A stretch of DNA of 64,000 nt from Burkholderia ubonensis (GTDB lineage Bacteria > Pseudomonadota > Gammaproteobacteria > Burkholderiales > Burkholderiaceae), in NCBI RefSeq assembly GCF_902833085.1, contig NZ_CADFEB010000001.1, forward strand, positions 665,742-729,741, written 5' to 3'. Of this stretch, positions 54,259 to 63,082 are shown piece by piece (the stretch's first letter is position 1; each line of letters begins with the position of its first letter). Position numbers and translations under genes: made by a program. Below the pieces are notes generated by a model that had not been told where the DNA came from, made no database searches, and worked only from the letters and a program-made list of their open reading frames with translations.

Positions 54259-55761
54259 ATGTCGGGATCGTCAGGGTTTACCAGCGCGGCAACGGCCGCA
54301 TCGGCCGGCGCGCCGGCGGCGGAGGCAGGCGGCACGGCGCTGAAGGCAGGCGCGGTCGGCTTCCCGACCGCGCTCGCAAGCGCCGTCGGGCTCATCATGG
54401 CGAGCCCGGTGATTCTCACCGCAACGTCGGGCTTCGGGATGGGCGGCTGGGCGTTCGCGGTCGCGATGCTCATCGCGTTCGTGATGATGCAGGCGCAGGC
54501 GACGACGTTCTCCGAAGCCGCCGCGATGCTGCCGACCGCGGGCTCGGTTTACGATTACCTGTCATGCGGGCTCGGCCGCTTCTGGGCGATCACCGGCACG
54601 ATCTCCGCATACTTCCTCGTGCACGTGTTCGCCGGCACGGCGGAGACGATCCTGAGCGGCATCATGGCGCTCGTCAACTTCGAGTCGCTTCACGGGGCGC
54701 TCGAGAAGCACAACAGTTCGTGGCTCGTCGGCGTCGGTCTCGTGATCACGTTCGCGATCACCAACATCATCGGCATCAAGGTGTTCAGCAAGCTCGAGAT
54801 CGTGCTGACGGCCGGCATGTGGCTGTCGCTGATGATCTTCGGCATCCTCGGTATCGCGGCCGCGCCGGCCGTGCAGCTCGACGGCTGGTTCGGCCGCTCG
54901 GAAGTCGGCACGTCGCTGCCGGCCGTGCTGTCGCTCGTCGGGATGGCGATGTTCATGTTCGTCGGCTGCGAGTTCGTCACGCCGCTCGCGCCGGAGATGA
55001 AGGCGCCGGGCCGGACGATCCCGCGCGCGATGGCGCTCGGCCTCGTCGGCGTCGCGATCTGCATGTTCCTGTACGGCGCGGCGATCCGCCGCCAGGTGCC
55101 GAACGTCGCGGTCAGCGCCGACGGTCTCACGCACCTGCTCGACACGCCCGGCGCGATTCCCGCGTTCGCGCTGCAGGTGCTCGGGCCGTTCGGCCGCGTG
55201 TGGTTCGGCGTCGCGTTCCTGTTTGCCGGCGCCGCGACGATCAACACGCTGATGGCCGGCCTGCCGCGCATCCTGTACGGGATGGCGATCGACGGCGCAC
55301 TGCCGCGCTGCTTCGCGTACCTGCATCCGCGCTTCCGGACGCCGGTGGTCGGCATCGTCGCGGCGGCGGTCGTGCCGATCTTCCATGCGTGGCTGATCAA
55401 CGGCAACCTCGACAGCATCCTGCACCTCGTGCTCGCCGCGACCTGCGCGTGGGGCACCGCGTACCTGCTCGTCACCGCGTCGGTCGTGATGCTGCGGATC
55501 CGCCGGCCGGACCTGCCGCGCCCGTACCGCTCGCCGTGGTTCCCGCTGCCGCAGATCGTGTCGAGCGTCGGCATCGTGCTCGCGATCTGGTACATCACGC
55601 CGCCGGGCATGAACCCGCGCGACATCTACGTGCCGTTCGGCGCGATGCTTGGGCTGACCGCGCTGTATGCGCTGTTCTGGACAATCGTCGTGCAGCGCCG
55701 GCATCCGTTCAAGCCGGTGCCGGTCGAGGACGTGCTGCGCAACGAGCACGTCGCCGGATGA
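54259..55761 (+). CDS. APC-family amino acid/amine permease
   Basis: 500 aa with about 12 helices. APC features include VGLIMASPVILTATSGFG and EAAAMLPTAGSVYDYLSCGL, and a conserved GCEFVTPLAPEMKAP. It imports an amino acid or amine across the inner membrane. Overlaps the DUF3156-like gene by 4 bp (ATGA), a pairing seen around amine permeases. Confidence 0.9.
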   Translation: MSGSSGFTSAATAASAGAPAAEAGGTALKAGAVGFPTALASAVGLIMASPVILTATSGFGMGGWAFAVAMLIAFVMMQAQATTFSEAAAMLPTAGSVYDYLSCGLGRFWAITGTISAYFLVHVFAGTAETILSGIMALVNFESLHGALEKHNSSWLVGVGLVITFAITNIIGIKVFSKLEIVLTAGMWLSLMIFGILGIAAAPAVQLDGWFGRSEVGTSLPAVLSLVGMAMFMFVGCEFVTPLAPEMKAPGRTIPRAMALGLVGVAICMFLYGAAIRRQVPNVAVSADGLTHLLDTPGAIPAFALQVLGPFGRVWFGVAFLFAGAATINTLMAGLPRILYGMAIDGALPRCFAYLHPRFRTPVVGIVAAAVVPIFHAWLINGNLDSILHLVLAATCAWGTAYLLVTASVVMLRIRRPDLPRPYRSPWFPLPQIVSSVGIVLAIWYITPPGMNPRDIYVPFGAMLGLTALYALFWTIVVQRRHPFKPVPVEDVLRNEHVAG

Positions 55762-56345
55762 AGGCCGTGCTCGCCCGTTGGCGCGCCGCGCCCGCCGCGC
55801 CGCCGCCCGGCTACCGGCCCGGCGCGACCGCCGCGCGCGTGCTGGCCGACCTGCGAGCGGCGCGCGAAGGCGACGGCGGGGCGAGTGGGGTGGCGAGGCT
55901 GCCGAACGGCGTGCGGGTGCGCGTCGCCGAGCAGGTCGCGCGGCAGTTCCTGATGCATACGGTCAGCGTGCGGATCGCAACGACCGCACGAGGCCCGGCC
56001 GCGCACGGCAGCGCGTGCATCGCGCAGACCGGCTGGCTGCGGCGCACCGGCGTGCGCGCCGCGCTCCGGCATGGCTGCGACCCCGGTTTCGCGCGCACGG
56101 TCGCGGCGCTGGTGGCCGAGCCGTCGTTCGCCGATGCGCTGCGCCCCCTGCATTTGACGGACTGCACGATCGACGCGCATGACGGACGCTGGACGTTGAC
56201 CGTCGTGCCGTTCGGCGGCAGCGAGGTCGTGAGCCGGATGCCGTCGTTTCGCCGCTATGTCCGGCTGACCGGCGAGCAGGCCGCGGCGCTGTCTGCGGCC
56301 GTGACGGCGTTCGAGCGCGCACTGCGCGGGTTTTTGCGCAGGTAA
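55758..56345 (+). CDS. DUF3156-family protein
   Basis: 195 aa, Arg/Ala-rich, no signal peptide or membrane helix. Segments such as RFLMHTVSVRIATTARGPAA-like RQFLMHTVSVRIATT and WTLTVVPFGGSEVVSRMPSF are as I remember the DUF3156 family. Function unknown. Translation is coupled to the permease, so it should serve the same pathway. Confidence 0.65.
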   Translation: MKAVLARWRAAPAAPPPGYRPGATAARVLADLRAAREGDGGASGVARLPNGVRVRVAEQVARQFLMHTVSVRIATTARGPAAHGSACIAQTGWLRRTGVRAALRHGCDPGFARTVAALVAEPSFADALRPLHLTDCTIDAHDGRWTLTVVPFGGSEVVSRMPSFRRYVRLTGEQAAALSAAVTAFERALRGFLRR

Positions 56346-56419
56346 GCTGTGGCGTCGCGTGCCGCCGCTCGATGCCGGCGGCCGCGCGCAAAGGAATCAG
56401 GGTTTTAGCGGAGGCGCCG

Positions 56420-57400
56420 ATGCTGTTCCAGTCAGGCTTACATGAAGACGTCCACGAGCACGGGCTTGCCATCGCGGGCTGGCGCCAGGTCTACCGCCAG
56501 ATGACGCCGGGCCGGTTCAAGGGCACGGTCACGCAGGTGCTGTACGACGATTTCCACTTCTTCCGCGAGACGACCAACCGGCGCGTCGCGCAGACCGGCG
56601 TCGCGCCGGCCGGCCGCACGTCGCTTGCGGTGCCGCTATCGGTACCGCCGTCGGTGCCGCTCGCCGGCACCTTCCAGGGGCAGTCGGTCGACGGCTACGC
56701 GCTGCTCGCGCTGCGCGCCGACGAGGATTTCGAATTCCATACGCCGGAAGGGATGGGGCTCGTCGGCATCAGCGCCGCGTCGGACATGATCGACGAGCTG
56801 TGCGACGCCGAATTCGGCGCGGCCGGCTCGGGTGCGGGCGTTTCAGGCGCGACCGGCGCGCGCAGGCTGCACCACGTGACGCGGCTGTCCGACGCGCAGG
56901 GCGTTGCGCTCGGCGAGCGCCTGTCGGCGCTGATCGACGCCGCGCAGCGCAACCCCGGCTGCCTCGAATACGCGGCGACGCGCCGGATGTTCCGCGACGC
57001 GATGCTCGGCATGTTCCTCGATGCGCTCGACCAGCGGATCGGCGCGGAGCGCCGCGACATCACGCACGCGACCTACAGCGACATCGTGCGCCGCTGCGAG
57101 AAGCATCTGCGCGAGCGGCCGGAAGAGCCCGTCACCGTGCTCGAACTGTGCCGCGCGCTGCGCTGCAGCCGCCGCACGCTGCAGACGAGCTTCCAGCGCG
57201 TCGCCGACGTGACGCCGGTCGCCTACCTGCGCACGATCCGCCTGAACGCGGTGCGGCGCCTGCTGCGCACGACGTCCGCGCAGCAGCTCGGCGTCGGCGA
57301 GGCGGCCGCGAGCTGGGGCTTCACGCACCTCGGCTATTTCGCGAGCGAGTATCGCGATCTGTTCGGCGAGCTGCCGTCGCAGACGCTGCGTCCCGCTTGA
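56420..57400 (+). CDS. AraC-family regulator (EutR-like)
   Basis: 326 aa. The C-terminal HTH reads VLELCRALRCSRRTLQTSFQ and AYLRTIRLNAVRRLL, strongly reminiscent of EutR, the ethanolamine regulator; the N-terminal sensor half contains GRTSLAVPLSV and QSVDGYALLAL. A GGAGG site precedes the ATG. It lies 74 bp after the DUF3156 gene and may be in the permease operon. Alternative activator for the shared 13-mer. Confidence 0.85.
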   Translation: MLFQSGLHEDVHEHGLAIAGWRQVYRQMTPGRFKGTVTQVLYDDFHFFRETTNRRVAQTGVAPAGRTSLAVPLSVPPSVPLAGTFQGQSVDGYALLALRADEDFEFHTPEGMGLVGISAASDMIDELCDAEFGAAGSGAGVSGATGARRLHHVTRLSDAQGVALGERLSALIDAAQRNPGCLEYAATRRMFRDAMLGMFLDALDQRIGAERRDITHATYSDIVRRCEKHLRERPEEPVTVLELCRALRCSRRTLQTSFQRVADVTPVAYLRTIRLNAVRRLLRTTSAQQLGVGEAAASWGFTHLGYFASEYRDLFGELPSQTLRPA

Positions 57401-57418
57401 GCAACATGCCCCGTTCGT

Positions 57419-57431
57419 TTGCCGATTTGCG
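57419..57431 (+). promoter_or_regulatory. Shared 13-mer, site 4 (before the porin gene)
   Basis: TTGCCGATTTGCG 96 bp before the porin start, with TAGAGT after exactly 25 bp. It links the porin to the catabolic genes. Confidence 0.65.
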
Positions 57432-57488
57432 ATAGCGGTCCGGAATTTTCGCTGGATAGAGTCCCGTCACCACATCATCAATCCCATC

Positions 57489-57505
57489 GCTTCGCTCTGC
57501 GAAGC
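57489..57505 (+). promoter_or_regulatory. Hairpin in the porin leader
   Basis: Perfect stem GCTTCGC/GCGAAGC with a TCT loop, about 20 bp before the porin ATG at 57528. It could stabilise the mRNA or regulate ribosome access. Confidence 0.4.
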
Positions 57506-57527
57506 AATGGACGAAAGGGGACGGGAC

Positions 57528-58742
57528 ATGACGATCGGAACAAGAAGACTGGCCGCCGCCGTGGCAGCAGCGGCTTCGTGCATGCACGCGCATGCGCAGA
57601 CCTCGGGCAGCGTGACGCTCTACGGCACCGTGGATACCGGCATCATCTACTCGACGAACCAGCAGTTCACGCGCGCGGACGGCAGCGTCGGCGGCGGTCA
57701 TGCGTGGCAGATGGGCGGCGGCAACCTCGTGCCGTCGCGCTTCGGCTTCCAGGGCGCGGAGCCGCTCGGCGGCGGGCTGAACGCGGTGTTCACGCTCGAA
57801 CAGCAATTCCTGTCCGCGAACGGGCAAGCGTTGCAGGGCGGCACGGCGTTCAGCCGGCAGGCATGGGTCGGCCTGCGGCAGGACGGCGTCGGCACGCTCG
57901 GCCTCGGGCGGCAATACGACTCCTATACCGACATGCTCGGCGCGTACGTGTCGAGCAACAACTGGGCGACGCCGTACGGCTCGCATCTCGGCGACGTCGA
58001 CAACCTGAACGCCGCGTTCAACTTCAACAACGCGGTGAAGTTCACGAGCACGGATTTCAACGGCCTCACGTTCGGCGGCACGTTCAGCTTCGGCGGGCAG
58101 GCCGGCAATTTCTCGGCGAAGCGCGGCTATGCGCTGGCCGTGTCGTACAACCGCGCGCCCGTGTCGCTCGCGCTCGGCTACCTGAACCTGCGCCAGCCGC
58201 TCGATGCCGCACTTGGCGGCGCGAACGGCTATATCGGCGACTTCGCATGCAGCAACCCGGGCGCGATGTACTGCCTGCTGCAGGACGCCGCATCGATGCG
58301 CGCGTTCGGCGCGGGCGGGTCGGTGGCGCTCGGCAACGCGACCGTCGCGCTGACGTATACGCATACGCGCCTCGGCGACAGCCGCTATTTCTCGACGTCC
58401 GCGCAGCCGCGCGCGCAGGCGTTCACGTTCGACATCGGCGAGCTGAACCTGTCGTACATGTTCTCGCCGGCGTGGCAGGGCGCCGTCGCGTACATCTTCA
58501 ACGCCGCGCATACCGACGGGCGCGGCACGACGCGCTTCCATCAGGTGAACCTCGGCACGAACTACCAGCTGTCGAAGCGCACCGCGCTGTATGCGGTCGC
58601 GATCGGGCAGCTCGCGAGCGGCTCGGGGCTCGGCACCGACGCGAACGGCAACGCGGTGAACTACGCGCAGATTCCGGTGCTCGCGAACAGCAATTCGAGC
58701 CGGCAACTGGCGGTGATGGCGGGGATTCGCGTGAACTTCTGA
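57528..58742 (+). CDS. Gram-negative general porin (Burkholderia OmpC-type)
   Basis: 404 aa. Signal peptide MTIGTRRLAAAVAAAASCMH...AHAQ and the porin start SSGSVTLYGTVDTGI-like (TSGSVTLYGTVDTGIIYSTN); the 16-strand barrel ends in AGIRVNF with the C-terminal Phe needed for outer-membrane insertion. The constriction loop region contains RQYDSYTDMLGAY. An in-frame ATG at 57507 is less likely. Probably lets the cluster's substrate cross the outer membrane. Confidence 0.92.
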   Translation: MTIGTRRLAAAVAAAASCMHAHAQTSGSVTLYGTVDTGIIYSTNQQFTRADGSVGGGHAWQMGGGNLVPSRFGFQGAEPLGGGLNAVFTLEQQFLSANGQALQGGTAFSRQAWVGLRQDGVGTLGLGRQYDSYTDMLGAYVSSNNWATPYGSHLGDVDNLNAAFNFNNAVKFTSTDFNGLTFGGTFSFGGQAGNFSAKRGYALAVSYNRAPVSLALGYLNLRQPLDAALGGANGYIGDFACSNPGAMYCLLQDAASMRAFGAGGSVALGNATVALTYTHTRLGDSRYFSTSAQPRAQAFTFDIGELNLSYMFSPAWQGAVAYIFNAAHTDGRGTTRFHQVNLGTNYQLSKRTALYAVAIGQLASGSGLGTDANGNAVNYAQIPVLANSNSSRQLAVMAGIRVNF

Positions 58743-58896
58743 CGGCATGACGGCATCGGCGAGCCCCGCGTGATGGTCCGCCCGATCAGTTATAGGTCAT
58801 CGCGCCGGGCTGCGGCCGCTTCGGCGCGATGCCACAAATTCGTAACGATCAACGTGAACAATGGCGTTCGTTTCAGGCGGCTCGATGCGCCGCCCG

Positions 58897-58916
58897 CGTT
58901 GCACACGTGTGCAACG
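58897..58916. promoter_or_regulatory. Perfect 20-bp palindrome, candidate LacI operator
   Basis: Arms CGTTGCACAC and GTGTGCAACG with no spacer, ending 40 bp before the ABC substrate-binding gene. Central CG and outer symmetry are typical of LacI/GalR operators, and a LacI regulator is encoded at the end of the operon. Confidence 0.65.
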
Positions 58917-58955
58917 GATTGCCGTTTCGCCACCACGCTGATCGTGAGAGAGACC

Positions 58956-60194
58956 ATGACCCTGCTGAGCCGCCTGCGCGCGCTGTCCGCCGCCGTTGCG
59001 CTTTCCGTCTTCGCGTCGCATGCCGCCGCCGCGGACCTCGTCATCGCCGGCCGCGACGACATCTACGGCAAGGGGCTGGCCGACGCCGTCGCCGGCTTCA
59101 ACAAACTGCACCCGGGCACCGAGATCGAGCTGCTCAAGCTGCCGAACGCGAACCTGTACCAGAAGCTCAAGCTGTCGATGCGCGAAGGCACGGGTGCGTA
59201 CGACCTCGTGATGATGGACGACACGTGGGCGCCCGAATTCATCGGCAACGGCTGGCTGAAGCCGCTGCCGGCGACGCTCGCCGACGCGGACCTGGTGCCG
59301 TCGACGGTCGCGCTCGGCCGCAACGCGGCGGGTGCGCTGTACGCGCTGCCGATCGTCGGCAACGTCGAGATGTTCGCGTACCGCAAGGATCTGCTCGCGA
59401 AATACAAGCTGCAGCCGCCGCGCAACTGGGACGACGTGCTTAAGATCGCGCAGACCGTCGGCGGCGCGGACAAGAGCGTGTCCGGCGTCGTGTTTCGCGG
59501 CACCAAGGGCAACCCGGTCGTGACGGGCTTCCTGCCGATCCTGTGGGCGTACGGCGGCGACGTGCTCGACCGCGCGGGCAACGTGACGATCGATTCGCGC
59601 GAGGCGCAGGCCGCGCTGAAGACCTTCCTCGCGCTGAAGGCGTCCGCGCCGAAGGACGTCGACGTCTATGGCGCGGCGGAAGTGCGCGATGCGCTGCAGC
59701 GCGGCGCCGCCGCGCAGGCGATCGAGGTGTGGCCCGCATGGGTGCCGGCGCTCGACGATCCGAAGCAGTCGCGCGTGGTCGGGCAGATCGCGCTGCAGCC
59801 GCCGCCGGGGCAGACCGCCGGCCCCGCGCCGATGCTCGGCATCTGGCAGATGGGCATTCCGAAGGACGCGCCGCACGCGAAGCTCGCGCAGGACTTCCTC
59901 GCGTACCTGAGCTCGCGCGACACGCAGACGCGCCTCGCCGGCATCGGCATTCCGCCGACCCGCCGCAGCGTGTTCGCCGATCCGGCGCTGGTGCGCCAGT
60001 ACCGCTGGTATCCGGATCAGCTGAAGGCGCTCGAAGCGGGCCGCGCACGGCCGCGCGTGAAGGACTGGCAGCAGATCGAGAGCATCCTCGGCGATCAGCT
60101 GCAACTCGCGCTGACAGGGCAGGCCGCGCCCGACGCGGCGCTGCGCCAGGCGCAGCAGAAGATCGCGCAGGCGCTCGCGGCGGCGGGCAAGTGA
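58956..60194 (+). CDS. ABC importer substrate-binding protein (sugar/glycerol-phosphate type)
   Basis: 412 aa. Signal peptide ending AAAA before DLVIAGRDDIYG, then a family-1 solute-binding fold with YDLVMMDDTWAPEF, LPIVGNVEMFAYRKDLL and the long WGYGGD-like WAYGGDVLDRAG region. It captures the substrate in the periplasm. First gene of a three-gene transport operon behind a palindromic operator. Substrate class (sugar, polyol or phosphodiester) is inferred from family only. Confidence 0.88.
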   Translation: MTLLSRLRALSAAVALSVFASHAAAADLVIAGRDDIYGKGLADAVAGFNKLHPGTEIELLKLPNANLYQKLKLSMREGTGAYDLVMMDDTWAPEFIGNGWLKPLPATLADADLVPSTVALGRNAAGALYALPIVGNVEMFAYRKDLLAKYKLQPPRNWDDVLKIAQTVGGADKSVSGVVFRGTKGNPVVTGFLPILWAYGGDVLDRAGNVTIDSREAQAALKTFLALKASAPKDVDVYGAAEVRDALQRGAAAQAIEVWPAWVPALDDPKQSRVVGQIALQPPPGQTAGPAPMLGIWQMGIPKDAPHAKLAQDFLAYLSSRDTQTRLAGIGIPPTRRSVFADPALVRQYRWYPDQLKALEAGRARPRVKDWQQIESILGDQLQLALTGQAAPDAALRQAQQKIAQALAAAGK

Positions 60195-60228
60195 CCCTGC
60201 GCGCCTGTTCGCAGCGGGAGCGCCGCGC

Positions 60229-61098
60229 ATGAAGGCGTTCTCGCGCAGCCTGCCGTTCGTCGCGCTGCTCGGGCCCGCGCTGCTGGTGCTGGCCGGTCTC
60301 GCGCTGTATCCGGTCGTGCAGGTGCTGATCGATTCGTTCTGCCACGTCGACTACACGGCGGGCCGCCGCGCGTTCGCGGGCCTCGCGAACTATCGCGCGG
60401 TGCTCGGCGACGACGCGTTCACGGCCGGCTTCGGCAACACGCTGCGCTTCACGATCGCCGCGTCGCTCGTCGAGGTCGCGCTCGGCTTCGGCCTCGCGCT
60501 GCTGTTCGTGCGCGCGTTTCCGGGCCGCCGCATCGCGCTGCCGCTCGCGATCCTGCCGATGATGCTGTCGACGCTCGTGTGCTCGGCGATCTGGCGTAAC
60601 TGGCTGAACTTCGACGGCTTCCTGAACGCGCTGCTCGCAGCGCTCGGCGTGGAAGGCGTGCGCTGGCTGTCGGACCCGCATCTGGCGCTGTGGTCGCTGA
60701 TGCTCGTCGACGTGTGGCAGTGGACGCCGATGGCGTTCCTGATCGTGCTCGCCGGGCTGCAGTCGATTCCGCAGGAGCTGTACGAAGCCGCGCGGACCGA
60801 CGGCGCGAGCGAATGGCAATGCCTGCGCGACATCACGCTGCCGCTCGCCGCGCCGCAGATCGGGCTCGCGCTGCTGCTGCGCTCGATCGACACGTTCAAG
60901 CTGTTCGACAAGGTCTATGCGCTGACGGGCGGCGGCCCCGGCAACGCGACGCAGACGCTGTCGACCTATATCTACGACACGGGCTTTCGCTTCTTCAACG
61001 TCGGGCCGGCGAGCGCCGCGTCGGTGCTGATGCTCGCGGCGTCCGCGCTGCTGGTTTCGGGGTACGTATGGCAAACGGTTCGCAAGCGGCGCGCGTGA
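60229..61098 (+). CDS. ABC importer permease (MalF/UgpA type)
   Basis: 289 aa with six helices. The EAA loop is YEAARTDGASEWQCLRDITLP, the docking site for the ATPase. It pairs with the next permease as a heterodimer. No ATPase gene is present between here and the regulator. Confidence 0.9.
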   Translation: MKAFSRSLPFVALLGPALLVLAGLALYPVVQVLIDSFCHVDYTAGRRAFAGLANYRAVLGDDAFTAGFGNTLRFTIAASLVEVALGFGLALLFVRAFPGRRIALPLAILPMMLSTLVCSAIWRNWLNFDGFLNALLAALGVEGVRWLSDPHLALWSLMLVDVWQWTPMAFLIVLAGLQSIPQELYEAARTDGASEWQCLRDITLPLAAPQIGLALLLRSIDTFKLFDKVYALTGGGPGNATQTLSTYIYDTGFRFFNVGPASAASVLMLAASALLVSGYVWQTVRKRRA

Positions 61099-61946
61099 CG
61101 GCGCACGCCGGACGCACGCAGCGTCGGCCCGCGTTCGCACCGGCGGTGCCTTGGGCGCTGCGCGCCGTCGCGCTCGCGGTGTTGCTGCTGCCGTGCCTGT
61201 GGATGGCGGGCGCGGCGTTCATGCCGGCGCTCGAGAGGCTCGACCACCCGCTGCGGATCTGGCCGGCCGCGCCGACCTTCGAGCATTTCGTGTCGGTGTG
61301 GACGAGCGGCATCGGCGGCCCGCTGCTCAATTCGCTGCTGGTCGGCTTCGGCACGACGCTGGTCGCGTTGACGCTCGCGTTTCCGGCCGCCTATGCGCTC
61401 GTGCGCCTGCGCTTTCCCGCGCGGCTCGACCTGCTGTTCCTCGGGCTCGTGCTGGCGCTGAAGCTGATGCCGCCGATCACGATCGCGGTGCCGCTGTTCG
61501 CGCTCGCGAAGCGGCTGCATCTGCTCGATTCGACGCTCGGGCTGATGCTCGCGTACCAGATCTATGCGCTGCCGATGGCGATCTGGATGCTGCTCGCGTT
61601 CGTGCGCGACGTACCCATCGACTACGAGGAAGCCGCGTGCATCGACGGCGCGGGGCTCGCCCGGCGGCTCGTGCAGATCGTGCTGCCGCTGTGCGCGCCG
61701 GGGCTGATCGCGACCGCGATTTTCGTGTTCATCGCCGCATGGAACGAATTCCTGATCGCGCTGCTGTTCGTGTCGACGCCGAGCCGCTTCACGCTGCCGC
61801 TCGCGATCGCGGGCTACGTGACCGAGAACGGGATCGACTGGGGCGACCTGATGAGCGCGGGGTTGATCGCGTCGCTGCCGACGCTCGCGGTTGCCGGGTA
61901 TGTGCAGCGCTATCTGCTGCGCGGCTTCGCGGGCGGGTTGAAGTGA
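61095..61946 (+). CDS. ABC importer permease (MalG/UgpE type)
   Basis: 283 aa with six helices; EAA motif YEEAACIDGAGLARRLVQIVLP. I choose the GTG at 61095, which overlaps the previous stop in GTGA; an ATG at 61068 would add nine residues and overlap by 31 bp. Partner of the preceding permease. Confidence 0.88.
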   Translation: MTAHAGRTQRRPAFAPAVPWALRAVALAVLLLPCLWMAGAAFMPALERLDHPLRIWPAAPTFEHFVSVWTSGIGGPLLNSLLVGFGTTLVALTLAFPAAYALVRLRFPARLDLLFLGLVLALKLMPPITIAVPLFALAKRLHLLDSTLGLMLAYQIYALPMAIWMLLAFVRDVPIDYEEAACIDGAGLARRLVQIVLPLCAPGLIATAIFVFIAAWNEFLIALLFVSTPSRFTLPLAIAGYVTENGIDWGDLMSAGLIASLPTLAVAGYVQRYLLRGFAGGLK

Positions 61947-62040
61947 CGCGAGCGGGCGCGGCGTGCACATCGCGGCGCCGTGACGGCGGCCGGCCGGCAC
62001 GCGATCGCGCCGCCCATGCCGCGCGAATCCGCGCCGGGCG

Positions 62041-63075
62041 CTATTCGCAACTGTGACGCGGCACGCATTCGACCGGCACGATGCGCGTGCGCGATTCGCC
62101 GTCGGCCATGCCGTCCTGTGCGTCGATCCGCTCCGTCAGCATGTCGATCGCGGCGTTTGCGAGTGCTTGGGTGTCCTGTCGAAGCGTCGTGAGTCGATAC
62201 ACGTCATACGCGGCGGCGGGAATGTCGTCGAAGCCGATCACGCGCAGGTCGTCCGGCACGCGCAGGCCGAAGCGCTGCCGCGCGGTGTCGATCACGCCGA
62301 GCGCGAGCAGGTCGGACGAGCAGAACACGCCGTCCGGGCGCGCGTCGCCGGCGAGCAGGCGTTGCGCGGCCTCGACGCCGCACGCATAGGTGTCGGACGA
62401 CGTGTCGTGAATGCGCACGAGCGCCGGGCCGCCGGGTTCTCCGCGACGGAGCGCTTCGGCGAACGCGTCGGCGCGCGATTTCGCGCTGTAGCTCGTGTCG
62501 CGCGGCCCGACGAACGCGAGCCGGCGCGCGCCCGCCTGCGCGAAGAGACGCGCGGCGTGGCCGGCGCCGTCCGCGTTGTCGCTGACGACGACGTCCGCGC
62601 CCGGCAGGTTCGCCGCGCGGTTGATCATCACGACCGGAATCCGGTGCGCGAGGTACTGGCGCGCGACCGACAGCGGCGGCGACGCGGACGTCATCACGAG
62701 CCCGGCGATCCGGTAGCTGAGCAGCCGCTCGAGCGACTGGCGGATCTGGCGCGGGTCCTCCGCGTTCGTCACGAGCGGCGTGAGCCCGCGATGCCCGAGC
62801 GCGGCCATCAGGTCCGACAGCAGCCGCGCGCGAAACGGATTCTCGAAGCCCGCGGTAACGACGCCGATCATGCTGCTGCGCTGCGTGATCATGTCGCGCG
62901 CGATCAGGTTGACCTGATAGCCGAGCGCACGCGCCGCGCTCATCACGCGCTCGCGCGTTTCGGGCGCGATGCTCGCGCTCGGCGAGAACGCGCGCGACAC
63001 CGCCGAGCGCGATACGCCGGCCCGCGCCGCGACGTCGGACGCGGTGATCCACTGTTTTTTCTGTCTGTCTGCCAT
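62041..63075 (-). CDS. LacI/GalR-family repressor
   Basis: 344 aa. HTH KQWITASDVAARAGVSRSAV with hinge helix and LacI core (MIGVVTAGFENPFRARLLSD, SDNADGAGHAARLF, VIGFDDIPAAAYDVYRLTTL). It should bind sugar-like ligands and repress the transport operon upstream, whose operator it matches. Its ATG is only 7 bp from the start of the divergent PI-PLC-like gene. Confidence 0.92.
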   Translation of the reverse strand: MADRQKKQWITASDVAARAGVSRSAVSRAFSPSASIAPETRERVMSAARALGYQVNLIARDMITQRSSMIGVVTAGFENPFRARLLSDLMAALGHRGLTPLVTNAEDPRQIRQSLERLLSYRIAGLVMTSASPPLSVARQYLAHRIPVVMINRAANLPGADVVVSDNADGAGHAARLFAQAGARRLAFVGPRDTSYSAKSRADAFAEALRRGEPGGPALVRIHDTSSDTYACGVEAAQRLLAGDARPDGVFCSSDLLALGVIDTARQRFGLRVPDDLRVIGFDDIPAAAYDVYRLTTLRQDTQALANAAIDMLTERIDAQDGMADGESRTRIVPVECVPRHSCE

Positions 63076-63082
63076 CGACTCA

